Source: Caryophanales bacterium UBA7057
GTDB taxonomy: Bacteria > Bacillota_I > Bacilli_A > RF39 > UBA660
Length of the DNA: 17,503 bases
Assembly (NCBI GenBank): GCA_002493865.1
Contig: DLAC01000005.1
Coordinates: 1-17,503, forward strand
Reading direction: 5' to 3'
Below the pieces are notes generated by a model that saw only the letters and a program-made list of their open reading frames with translations, ran no database searches and was not told the DNA's origin. This document shows positions 1 through 7,160 of the stretch, in pieces (position 1 is the stretch's first letter; every line of letters starts with the position of its first letter). Both the position numbers and the translations under genes were made by a program.

Positions 1-195
1 ACAGAATTATATCATGCCGAAGAGAAAGGAAAAGAAGAAGGAAAGGAAGAAGGTCTAGAGGAAGGAAAGAAGACAGAAAAAATAGAGATTGCGAAAGTGA
101 TGTTAAAAGAGGATGAACCATTAGAAAAAATATCGAAATATACAGGGTTATCGATTGAGGAAATTGATAAACTTGCTTCAATAGAAGAAGGATAG
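1..195 (+). CDS. Rpn/PDDEXK-family transposase-nuclease, C-terminal end (partial)
   Basis: This is the last 64 codons of a gene that begins before the window; the frame is open from base 1 and ends in TAG at 193-195. The visible part has a lysine/glutamate/glycine-rich linker (repeats of KEEGKEEG type, residues 8-24) followed by a short helical tail with LKEDEPLEKISKYTGLSIEE. That combination is typical of the C-terminus of Rpn-type recombination-promoting nucleases and the PDDEXK_2 putative transposases, which are common in low-GC gut Firmicutes. The nuclease domain itself lies outside the window, so activity cannot be judged. It converges on the VanY-like gene, with only 6 bases between the two stop codons. 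The family call rests on the tail pattern only. Confidence 0.6.
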   Translation, partial: TELYHAEEKGKEEGKEEGLEEGKKTEKIEIAKVMLKEDEPLEKISKYTGLSIEEIDKLASIEEG

Positions 196-213
196 AAGTG
201 TCTATTCTTTTTC
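184..213. terminator. Stem-loop shared by two convergent genes
   Basis: Bases 184-196 can pair with 201-213 over 13 positions (two of them G-T wobbles) around a 4-base loop. The right arm is T-rich. The hairpin overlaps both stop codons of the convergent genes, so it could end transcription from either side. There is no long T-run beyond the stem, so the call is moderate. Confidence 0.45.
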
Positions 214-1008
214 TATTTCAATATATCTAGCATAATACTCATCAAAGGTAAGATTTAATTTTTTTATTTTTTTTGCTACTTCACAACCAACATATCGATA
301 GTGCCACGATTCATAAGTATAACCAGTAATATTCTCTTTCCCCTCAGGGTATCTTAAAATAAAACCATAATCTGTTGCATGTTCCATCATCCAGTGAAAT
401 TCTTTTGTTTCTTCAAATCTTGTATAGGGTATTTCTTTGTTATCCACATCCACTACTAAACCAGTTTGGTGCTCTGAAAATCCTGGACGTGCAGAATAGG
501 TATCCGCCTTTTCTTTTCCGTCTTGTTTTACATACTCTTGGTATAGGTTCTCTTGATATTGGTAGGAACGATATGCCGATATGGCACGAATAGAAAATCC
601 TTCAAGAAGTGCATCCTCTGCCATTTTTTCAAAGGCAATCCTTGCTTCTTGTATAAGCATACGATTTCCACTAGAATACTTAGAATCAATCGTCTCTAAA
701 TGGTTTGGAACATAATTTGAATCCATATAAAAATACTTATTAGAAAGAATATATGGTGTATTGATATGTGGTGTCTTTTTGGTATTTGTATAGTATGGTT
801 GGTCTAGTCCAATATTAACATAAGTAACAATTTTCTCCTCAGTAAGGGTAGGATTTTCTTGCCTATAGAGTAAATATCGTTCTTTTAAATTTTCATGGTA
901 GTATGGAAGATTTTTCATTTCATTTACCTCTGTTTCTTGCATATTTTTTGTATTAGTACATCCTAGAGCCAAACACAATAGTAGTAACACCAAAAGACTT
1001 TTTTTCAT
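202..1008 (-). CDS. VanY-like D-alanyl-D-alanine carboxypeptidase lipoprotein (peptidase M15B)
   Basis: Predicted zinc carboxypeptidase that trims the terminal D-Ala from peptidoglycan stem peptides, anchored outside the membrane. The 268-residue protein starts with a lipoprotein signal (MKKSLLVLLL, then LALGC with Cys17 as the lipidation site). The M15 core spans about residues 115-250: AISAYRS (142-148), SARPGFSEHQTG with zinc ligand His180, Asp187 in VVDVD, and ESWHYRYVG with Glu233 and zinc ligand His236. All expected catalytic residues are present. I start at 1008 rather than at the longer in-frame ATG at 1035 because a GAGGTGATTC site precedes it and the signal peptide then begins properly. 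It diverges from dacF, also a D,D-carboxypeptidase, so the two may be functionally linked. The M15B family is clear; the physiological role, housekeeping or spore cortex, is not. Confidence 0.88.
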   Translation of the reverse strand: MKKSLLVLLLLCLALGCTNTKNMQETEVNEMKNLPYYHENLKERYLLYRQENPTLTEEKIVTYVNIGLDQPYYTNTKKTPHINTPYILSNKYFYMDSNYVPNHLETIDSKYSSGNRMLIQEARIAFEKMAEDALLEGFSIRAISAYRSYQYQENLYQEYVKQDGKEKADTYSARPGFSEHQTGLVVDVDNKEIPYTRFEETKEFHWMMEHATDYGFILRYPEGKENITGYTYESWHYRYVGCEVAKKIKKLNLTFDEYYARYIEIEKE

Positions 1009-1088
1009 TTGAATCACCTCAATGACATAGTTCAAAAAACATATGCGTTCGTATTTTAATGAATTTACGAAAGTTCTAGTTTTTATTT

Positions 1089-1108
1089 CATACTATTTAA
1101 TAGGTGGT
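1089..1108 (+). promoter_or_regulatory. Possible forespore-type -10 box and RBS of dacF
   Basis: CATACTA at 1089-1095 matches the -10 consensus of sigma-G/sigma-F-type promoters (CATNMTA) exactly, but no matching -35 (GMATR) is found 17-19 bases upstream. The box lies only about 20 bases before the ATG and is followed by AATAGGTGG, the RBS. A similar ATACTA...ATAGGTG arrangement precedes spoVAC. Tentative. Confidence 0.22.
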
Positions 1109-1114
1109 GGAAAA

Positions 1115-2260
1115 ATGAAAAAAATATTACCTATCCTTTTTTGTAGCGTTCTACTTTTACCAATATTTGTAAGTGCAGAACAGGATGTCACGCCAAATGC
1201 AAAAAGTGCCATTTTAATTGAGGCATCTACTGGGAAGGTTTTATATGAAAAGAATAAACAGGAAAAAGTTGCGATTGCCTCTTTAACTAAAATGATGAGT
1301 CAGATTATTATTTTAGAACAAATAGAAGCAGGGAAAATCAAGTGGGATGACGTTGTAACCGCAAGTAGTAATGCAGCTGGATATGGAGGAACTCAAATTT
1401 ATTTACAACCAGGAGAAAAAATGACAGTAGAAGATTTATTTAAAGGTGTTTCTATGGCGAGTGCCAATGATGCAGTTGTTGCTTTAGCAGAATATGTTGC
1501 GGGGAGTGAAGATGCCTTTGTAAAAATGATGATGGAAAAGGCAAAAGAACTTGGATTAAAAAATACGAATTTTGTAAATCCAACTGGATTAGACCAAGAA
1601 GGACATTATTCAACCGCAGAAGATTTGGCAATTATTTCCAGAGAATTAGTAATGAATTATCCTAAAATACTAGAATTCTCCTCTTTGTATGAGGACTATT
1701 TAAGAGAAAATACTGAAAACAAATTTTGGCTCGTAAACACCAATAAATTAATCCGTTTTTATGAAGGTGCTGATGGATTAAAAACAGGATTTACGGATGC
1801 GGCTAAATACTGTATGACAGTAACAGCTAAAAGAAGTAATATGCGTCTGATTGCCATTGTATTAGGTGAAGAAGTAAGTAAAGTTAGAAATGCAGAAACA
1901 ACGGCTCTTTTAGATTATGGATTTCAATCCTATCAAGCAAAGCAAATGAAAGAAAAGGGAAGTGTAATTGATAAAATTACACTAGAAAGAAGTAATAAAA
2001 AAGAAGTGGAGTTAATATTAAAAGAGGATATTCAAATACTAGAGCCTATTGGTACACAAAATAAGGAATATCAAGAAAAAATAAAACTAAATAATTATAC
2101 ACTTCCAATTAAAGAAGGGGATATTTTAGGAAAATTACAAATCTATGATGCCAATCAATTAATCGGTGAATATGATTTAATCGCTAAGGAAGATGCAAAT
2201 AAGCAGACACTATTATCTTATTTTTCTGATAATCTCAAGAAAATCATTCGAGGAACTTAA
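1115..2260 (+). CDS. dacF: D-alanyl-D-alanine carboxypeptidase DacF (PBP5-type, peptidase S11)
   Basis: Serine D,D-carboxypeptidase that removes the terminal D-Ala from peptidoglycan. In spore formers DacF acts in the forespore and affects cortex cross-linking. The 381-residue protein has a signal peptide (residues 1-21, ending in FVSA), then the penicillin-binding domain with all three motifs: SLTK (Ser56, Lys59), SAN (116-118) and KTG (223-225). A C-terminal PBP5_C-like beta domain follows, and the last ~18 residues (YFSDNLKKIIRG) resemble a membrane-binding amphipathic helix. An in-frame ATG exists at 1043, but the start at 1115 is preferred because it follows GGTGGTGG and begins the signal peptide. 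Its place directly before spoIIAA is the classical dacF-spoIIA arrangement. Here a strong terminator separates the two, so read-through is probably limited. Confidence 0.93.
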   Translation: MKKILPILFCSVLLLPIFVSAEQDVTPNAKSAILIEASTGKVLYEKNKQEKVAIASLTKMMSQIIILEQIEAGKIKWDDVVTASSNAAGYGGTQIYLQPGEKMTVEDLFKGVSMASANDAVVALAEYVAGSEDAFVKMMMEKAKELGLKNTNFVNPTGLDQEGHYSTAEDLAIISRELVMNYPKILEFSSLYEDYLRENTENKFWLVNTNKLIRFYEGADGLKTGFTDAAKYCMTVTAKRSNMRLIAIVLGEEVSKVRNAETTALLDYGFQSYQAKQMKEKGSVIDKITLERSNKKEVELILKEDIQILEPIGTQNKEYQEKIKLNNYTLPIKEGDILGKLQIYDANQLIGEYDLIAKEDANKQTLLSYFSDNLKKIIRGT

Positions 2261-2358
2261 AATAAAGCGATTGATTGTAAATTGACAAAGAATATACTTT
2301 AATTCTATTGAAAACAATCCATATTTCGATTAAACTAAATGTATAGTAAAAAAGTACC

Positions 2359-2397
2359 AAAAAAGAAGTAACTATGAAAAAAGTTGCTTCTTTTTTT
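2359..2397. terminator. Rho-independent terminator after dacF
   Basis: A 15-pair stem (2359-2373 with 2382-2396, one T-G wobble) with an 8-base loop, a run of A on the left and seven T at 2391-2397. The symmetry would allow it to work in both directions. It separates dacF from spoIIAA, so spoIIAA needs its own promoter in 2398-2512, where I find no convincing consensus. Confidence 0.8.
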
Positions 2398-2512
2398 ACC
2401 TATTGGTAGAAATTTTACATAATATAGGTAGGGACTTTTTGAAATGTTTTGTCGAATCTGTATAAAATTTAAGATAAGACAACTATATTTAATTAAGGAA
2501 AAGAGGGATGGA

Positions 2513-2863
2513 ATGTTAGAAATCAATATGGAATTTGCACGTGGAATGTTATTTATCCGCCTATCTGGGATTTTAAGTAAAAGAACAAGCAAAGACCTAA
2601 AGAACACCTTAGATAAGATGATTGATGAAGAAGGAATCAAATACTTTGTAATCAATCTGGAGGGATTGGACTATATTGATGAAGAGGGAATTCATTTAAT
2701 TATGAACAGATACTTTGATATTACTTTACACGATGGAAAGTTAGTTATTTGTGGATATCATCATCAAATCCAAAGGCATGTAAAAAAAGATTTGGAGCAA
2801 GCATTTCAAAATATTGAAAGTAGTTCCAATGAGCTTTCGGCTTTACATTTAATAAATATATAA
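2513..2863 (+). CDS. spoIIAA: Anti-anti-sigma factor SpoIIAA, with the phosphorylation serine replaced by Glu
   Basis: STAS-domain protein of 116 residues, the same length as Bacillus SpoIIAA. In the classical pathway, unphosphorylated SpoIIAA releases sigma-F from the anti-sigma kinase SpoIIAB. SpoIIAB phosphorylates one serine in the motif DSSG and SpoIIE removes the phosphate. The fold is well kept (MLFIRLSGIL, VINLEGLDYID, LIMNRY, KLVICG), but the motif reads D56-E57-E58-G59, so both serines are glutamate (codons GAA GAG at 2681-2686). The frame extends upstream to 2444, but 2513 is chosen because AGAGGG lies just before it and the result matches the family length. The next gene, 36 bases on, is the sigma factor; the expected spoIIAB is missing. 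The identity rests on the STAS sequence and on its place between dacF and the sigma gene. Whether it still regulates sigma-F is open. Confidence 0.85.
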   Translation: MLEINMEFARGMLFIRLSGILSKRTSKDLKNTLDKMIDEEGIKYFVINLEGLDYIDEEGIHLIMNRYFDITLHDGKLVICGYHHQIQRHVKKDLEQAFQNIESSSNELSALHLINI

Positions 2864-2899
2864 AAATAATCACAGATGTAATAGAAAAGGGAGAAGAAA

Positions 2900-3562
2900 A
2901 TGGTACAGCAAAATTATCAGGATTGTGAAAATATGATTTTATATCATGCAAATCGCTTTCGTCATTATTATGATATGGATGATTTGATTCAAGAAGGTAA
3001 AATTGGATTAGAAAAAGCAAAACAGAATTACCAAGAAGGTCATAATACGAAGTTTTCAACATTTGCTTTTCTATATATTAAGGGAGAAATCTATCGTTAT
3101 GTCAGAAATAGCAGATTAATTCGATATGGAAAAGACTATGAAAAGGTAGCATCCTTAGTAGAAAGAAGTAGAGAATGCTTATGTCAGCAACTCATGAGAA
3201 ATCCCACCTTAGAGGAACTTGCGGAATTTACAGAACTGGATGTGGAAACGATTGAGGAAGCAATGCGGTCTCAAGAACTAATTCGCAGTCTAGATTATAT
3301 TATGAATGAAGATGAAGATGGAAAAGACATGCAACTATATGATACAGTTGCTTACAGTGAAAAAGGTTACCAAGAGGATATCCTAGATTTAAAAATAGCA
3401 CTCGGAGAACTATCAGAAGAGGAAAGAAAACTAATTGATTATCGATATTATCAAGGAATGACACAGCAAGAAGCCTCCGAAAAATTAGGCGTAAATCAAG
3501 TGAAAGTATCCAGACAGGAAGGAAAAATTCTAGAAAAACTAAAAAGTCAGTTACAAACATAA
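2900..3562 (+). CDS. sigF: RNA polymerase sigma factor, sigma-F type, short N-terminus
   Basis: Sigma-70 family factor of the SigF/SigG/SigB group, 220 residues. Region 2 is clear (DDLIQEGKIGL at 27-37, KFSTFAFLYIKGEI at 51-64). Region 3 contains NPTLEELAEFTELDVETIEEA (101-121), written here as two parts in one helix-turn-helix-like unit. Region 4 has LSEEERKLIDYRYYQGMTQ (171-189) followed by the helix-turn-helix ending VSRQEGKILEKLK. Aligned by eye to Bacillus SigF (about 255 residues), it begins just before region 2.1-2.2 and lacks about 35 N-terminal residues. The ATG at 2900 has a good AAGGGAG site and stop codons do not leave room for a longer coding start near spoIIAA. Sigma-F rather than sigma-G is inferred from its place after spoIIAA. 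Region 3 is where SpoIIAB docks in the known complex, yet no spoIIAB is present here. Confidence 0.82.
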   Translation: MVQQNYQDCENMILYHANRFRHYYDMDDLIQEGKIGLEKAKQNYQEGHNTKFSTFAFLYIKGEIYRYVRNSRLIRYGKDYEKVASLVERSRECLCQQLMRNPTLEELAEFTELDVETIEEAMRSQELIRSLDYIMNEDEDGKDMQLYDTVAYSEKGYQEDILDLKIALGELSEEERKLIDYRYYQGMTQQEASEKLGVNQVKVSRQEGKILEKLKSQLQT

Positions 3563-3581
3563 TAAGCAAAAATAGACATAA

Positions 3582-3607
3582 AAAAATTCCTTAAAATAGG
3601 AATTTTT
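3582..3607. terminator. Bidirectional terminator between the sigma gene and the SecA paralogue
   Basis: A perfect 10-pair stem (3582-3591 with 3598-3607), AAAAATTCCT against AGGAATTTTT, with a 6-base loop. It has A-rich and T-rich flanks on the two sides, so it can serve both convergent genes. Confidence 0.8.
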
Positions 3608-6600
3608 CTATTTTGAATGACGATTGGTATTTCCCTCAACTACATTCAGATCACTCGGTGTAGAAGTAAGAACATCATCGATTATCTCTTGTGGATGATA
3701 GGATGATGGACTAGAATTAGTAACATCTACTTTTCTTTGTTCTAAATAAGAACGTAAATAGTAAAGTGCAGTCACTGAAGTTTCTAAAATGACTTCATTT
3801 TTAAATTCGTTATATTGATCAAATGTAATACGATCCAGTAAATCTTCAACACTTGTTGTCTGATTTGGTGTCATTCCTTCTAAGGATAGTTGTTTTTCAA
3901 TTACGTTTTGATCAGTAAACATAGAGAACTTTAAATCCCCAGTCATCAATAATTTCTTTCTAAAATCTTGTTTAAAATCATCAGAATCAATATTGTGTAG
4001 TTCCTTCATCATGAGACTAACTCTATCATCAAATAAAATCTTTAATTCATCATTAGATAGAGTATTTACTTCTTCATCGCTAAATATTAAAGGAACAAAA
4101 CAGAAAATAGTATTATCCATATCCTCCTGATTTTCTTGTTCAAAAAGCAAGGTGGAAGTAGATTCAAAGATATGGGAAATAGTAGATTCTGGCTGTTCTA
4201 GTAGCCTCTCACGATAATCGTAATAAGCATTTGAAATAAAGTCAAATCCTTTTGCACATCGATTCACATCTGTACGAATGGATGCTTGGATACTTTCTTT
4301 TGCACGTTGTGCTGCACGGACGTATTGAATGGCACGGCGATCCGATGGATTTCTTCGAATCATCTCTTGGATTTTTAATAAATCACTTTGTTTTCCATTT
4401 TGAGTGATTAAAGGATCTTCCAAGGAACACATGAATTTACTTTCTCCATCATTTCCTTGTCTTCCAGAACGACCTTGTAATTGATTATCTACACGAATGG
4501 AATCATTTAAACTAGCACCCAATACATAGAGACCTTTCCCCTGTTCGTGTATTAATTTTCCATCAGAATCAACTTTTGTAGTTTCTAGCATTTTTCTTTC
4601 TTTACTACAAGTAATCATCCACTCATTTAATTTCTGCTCATAGAGTTGTCTTATTTCTATATCATCACAAGTGTTTGTACGAGAAAGAAGTTCTACCTTT
4701 CTTTTAATTTCAGAAGTTTTAAATTCTAATTCATTTTTTGATAGATTTTGTTTTTCTAAATCACGAATGAATTGATTCTGCACATCATATCGTGCAAGTT
4801 CTACTGGATTTCCACCAAGAGCGATATCAGTTCCACGTCCAGCAATCGCAGTTGCAATCGTGATTGCCCCATACCGTCCAGCTTGAGAAATAATTTCTAC
4901 TTCTCGTTCTGTATTTTCAGCAGTTAGTGTCTGGAATGAAATTCCATGAAGATGTCCGTATAAATTTTGCACCTCTTCTTTAGAAGTTGGTTCCTGATGA
5001 TAAACCATTCGATAGATTTCAGTTTGTGCTTCAAAAGAAATAGATTGTGTATGATCCAGTTTTGCTTGTAGTTGTTTTTCTACACGGTAATCTAGTGGAA
5101 CCTTTTCTTTTTCTGGTAGAATTAAACTTTGTACTTGTCTTGCCATTGCATCTAGTTTTTTTCTATCACGTGTTGGAAATTCCGTATTGGTCATTAAGCA
5201 ATATAATTTCGTAGCTTGTAAAATATTAATATCATCTAGGGAAGTTTCAAAAATAGAAGAACATAACTCTTTAAATGGCCGTTTTTGATATTCTTCGAGC
5301 CTAGCACTAATCTCTTTTGCTTCCTCAATATCTCTAGCACCCACTAAGATTGGTTGTCCTATTGCATGGCACTCTAAAATCTGATTTACAACAGCATCTA
5401 TTTTTTCCACTTTAGTAGCATATACCTCGACTGGATTTTCGATGGCAATTTTTCTTCTGGAGCGTGGAATTTGAATAATCTTTTTCTTATATTGTTCTTT
5501 AAATTCTGACTGTGTAACCTCATCACTGACAGTTCCACTTGTTCCACCAACGCAATCGTATTTTGCAAAAAAGCTTGGATGAGTAATTTTTGCTGTACTC
5601 ATGCTCATTTTAGAAATATCGCGAATTGCTTTATGTATGATAGGATTTGCCATGCTTCGATCTGGCGTGCTATTTACCATTTCTTTTACTTCCAGCGCTT
5701 GATGAAGTCCATTTGAAAGTTTATTGTCAGGTAAATCTCTACCAGTATTTGGATCAATTAAAATTACCTTTTTGATTCCAGTCTTAGGATCTTCTACTGT
5801 TCGATAATCGACATTTTCTTTTAAAATACAGTGTGCATATAAGGCATTTTGAACATAAGAGAAAATATCGTTTAAATCATACCCAGTATTTTTAAGCATT
5901 TTTTCAATGATATCGTATCCGGCATCTGTTAATTCAACGGTTTTCTTTCTTTCATCTATAAAGATTCGAGCGTTACTATTTTGAATTCGATCTTGAAGAT
6001 TCGCTTGCGTTCCAGGTAAATGCTTACCATGAAATGAGAGTTTATTATAAATAGGACTTTTGGAAACTTCATCGGAGTTTCTATAGGTATTAGTAGCATA
6101 TTTCCGTAATTCTAATACAACGGAATTTGCAAGTAAAAGCCAGTTTTTTCGATTATCTTCTCCTACGATTTTATCTGTCATAGTTGTATTTTCATTTTTC
6201 TCATTTACCATGTTTTCATAATTTTGTAGAGTTTGTGAAATAATAAGAGGAGTATTTGCATCGTCAATCATAACAGAATCCACTTCATCAACAATGGCAT
6301 AATGAAAAGGGCGTCTGATCATTTTGTCTTCTGGCCTCATTACTTGTTGGTCAAATTCCCAGTCAAAGGCAACCGTTGAAGACTTTGCATAGACAATGTC
6401 TAAATTTTGATAAGCTTGTTTTCTTAATTCTTTAGATTTCTGTTTGCTGATGGGTGTTCCATTTTCTATATATTGGTCTAAGGCACATCCAACTTTCATT
6501 CCTAATGCTTCAAAAATAGGTGCATTGGTTTCAGAATCACGTTGTGCTAAATAGTCATTGGCAGTAAATATATGTACTTGTTCTCCCGTTAAAGCATTTA

Positions 6601-7039
6601 AGTAAGCGGCCATAATGAGGGCATATGTTTTTCCTTCACCAGTTGCAAGCTCTGCAATATCCCCGTTATTTAAAACAAGGGAAGTCATAATTTGTGAATC
6701 TGTTAATTCAATCGGTTTTCCCTCTGGATCTTTTTTTGTTCTAGCAATTGCTTCTAAAACGATTGCAAAAGCTTCTGGTAGAATGTCTTCTAAACTTTCT
6801 CCTCTTTCTAGTCGTGCTTGGAACACGGGAAGAAATTGAGCAAGATCTTTTTCGTTTTTATAGTCTTCTCTTGATTCTTGAATTTGTTCAATCTGTTTTC
6901 TAAATTTTCGAAGGGAAGAATTGTGCTTCTTGTCTTCTAAATATTGCTTCAATCGAAAACTAAACTTTTGGCTTCCCACAGATTGCTCTTCAATAGAATC
7001 AGGAAATCCAGTGAATTTGTCATTTTCTAACACATGCAT
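3608..7039 (-). CDS. SecA-like preprotein translocase ATPase, divergent and enlarged accessory paralogue
   Basis: SecA-family motor of 1143 residues; housekeeping SecA is usually 800-900. Nucleotide-binding domain 1 has GDIAELATGEGKT (Walker A TGEGKT at 133-138), NDYLAQRD (161-168) and DEVD (251-254). The preprotein-crosslinking region is followed by GLHQALEVKE (444-453) and GGTSGT (498-503). Domain 2 has QPILVG (562-567), IAGRGTDIALGGNP (732-745) and GRSGRQG (856-862), so the ATPase residues are intact. The normally strict TERHESRR is replaced by GASLNDSIR (841-849). About 110 extra residues lie between QPILVG and AGRGTD, and a second expansion lies at about 746-835. A helical scaffold follows (about 895-950), then a long unrecognised tail (950-1143) without the usual C-terminal zinc motif. 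It sits inside the sporulation locus, opposite to its neighbours. An accessory (SecA2-type) export role is likely; the cargo is unknown. The start has only a weak RBS. Confidence 0.87.
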   Translation of the reverse strand: MHVLENDKFTGFPDSIEEQSVGSQKFSFRLKQYLEDKKHNSSLRKFRKQIEQIQESREDYKNEKDLAQFLPVFQARLERGESLEDILPEAFAIVLEAIARTKKDPEGKPIELTDSQIMTSLVLNNGDIAELATGEGKTYALIMAAYLNALTGEQVHIFTANDYLAQRDSETNAPIFEALGMKVGCALDQYIENGTPISKQKSKELRKQAYQNLDIVYAKSSTVAFDWEFDQQVMRPEDKMIRRPFHYAIVDEVDSVMIDDANTPLIISQTLQNYENMVNEKNENTTMTDKIVGEDNRKNWLLLANSVVLELRKYATNTYRNSDEVSKSPIYNKLSFHGKHLPGTQANLQDRIQNSNARIFIDERKKTVELTDAGYDIIEKMLKNTGYDLNDIFSYVQNALYAHCILKENVDYRTVEDPKTGIKKVILIDPNTGRDLPDNKLSNGLHQALEVKEMVNSTPDRSMANPIIHKAIRDISKMSMSTAKITHPSFFAKYDCVGGTSGTVSDEVTQSEFKEQYKKKIIQIPRSRRKIAIENPVEVYATKVEKIDAVVNQILECHAIGQPILVGARDIEEAKEISARLEEYQKRPFKELCSSIFETSLDDINILQATKLYCLMTNTEFPTRDRKKLDAMARQVQSLILPEKEKVPLDYRVEKQLQAKLDHTQSISFEAQTEIYRMVYHQEPTSKEEVQNLYGHLHGISFQTLTAENTEREVEIISQAGRYGAITIATAIAGRGTDIALGGNPVELARYDVQNQFIRDLEKQNLSKNELEFKTSEIKRKVELLSRTNTCDDIEIRQLYEQKLNEWMITCSKERKMLETTKVDSDGKLIHEQGKGLYVLGASLNDSIRVDNQLQGRSGRQGNDGESKFMCSLEDPLITQNGKQSDLLKIQEMIRRNPSDRRAIQYVRAAQRAKESIQASIRTDVNRCAKGFDFISNAYYDYRERLLEQPESTISHIFESTSTLLFEQENQEDMDNTIFCFVPLIFSDEEVNTLSNDELKILFDDRVSLMMKELHNIDSDDFKQDFRKKLLMTGDLKFSMFTDQNVIEKQLSLEGMTPNQTTSVEDLLDRITFDQYNEFKNEVILETSVTALYYLRSYLEQRKVDVTNSSPSSYHPQEIIDDVLTSTPSDLNVVEGNTNRHSK

Positions 7040-7115
7040 TCCCCATCAACACGCCTTTCTTATCAGTTTCTATTATAAATATAATACCATAGATATTAAA
7101 AAAAATAAATAGAAA

Positions 7116-7145
7116 GAATAAAAGTCGAGTTTCAGGAAAATACTA
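7116..7145 (+). promoter_or_regulatory. spoVAC promoter: Candidate sigma-G promoter of the spoVA operon
   Basis: GAATA (7116-7120) and AATACTA (7139-7145) are separated by 18 bases and fit the sigma-G consensus GMATR-N18-CATNMTA with one mismatch in the -10. A sigma-G promoter is expected for spoVA genes. The weakness is that the predicted start of transcription would fall at the RBS (AGGTG, 7151-7155), giving a very short leader. Confidence 0.35.
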
Positions 7146-7160
7146 GAAATAGGTGATTAT

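Noticed and set aside
2261..2358. A TTGACA at 2282-2287 as a promoter after dacF
   Set aside because: There is no acceptable -10 at 16-18 bases, and it lies upstream of the strong terminator at 2359-2397, so it could not serve spoIIAA well.
2401..2460. A sigma-H-like promoter for spoIIAA (GTAGGGACT at 2428 and GTCGAAT at 2451)
   Set aside because: A sigma-H promoter is expected here, but the -35 has mismatches and the spacer is 14 bases rather than 11-12. The resemblance is too weak to list as a feature.
2335..2655. An open frame on the complementary strand across the spoIIAA start
   Set aside because: It overlaps the conserved STAS gene and the dacF terminator, has no sensible RBS and resembles no protein; it is a by-product of AT-rich sequence.
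2864..2899. A degraded spoIIAB between spoIIAA and the sigma gene
   Set aside because: Only 36 bases are present and they consist of the RBS and AT-rich spacer; no remnant of a kinase gene is visible.
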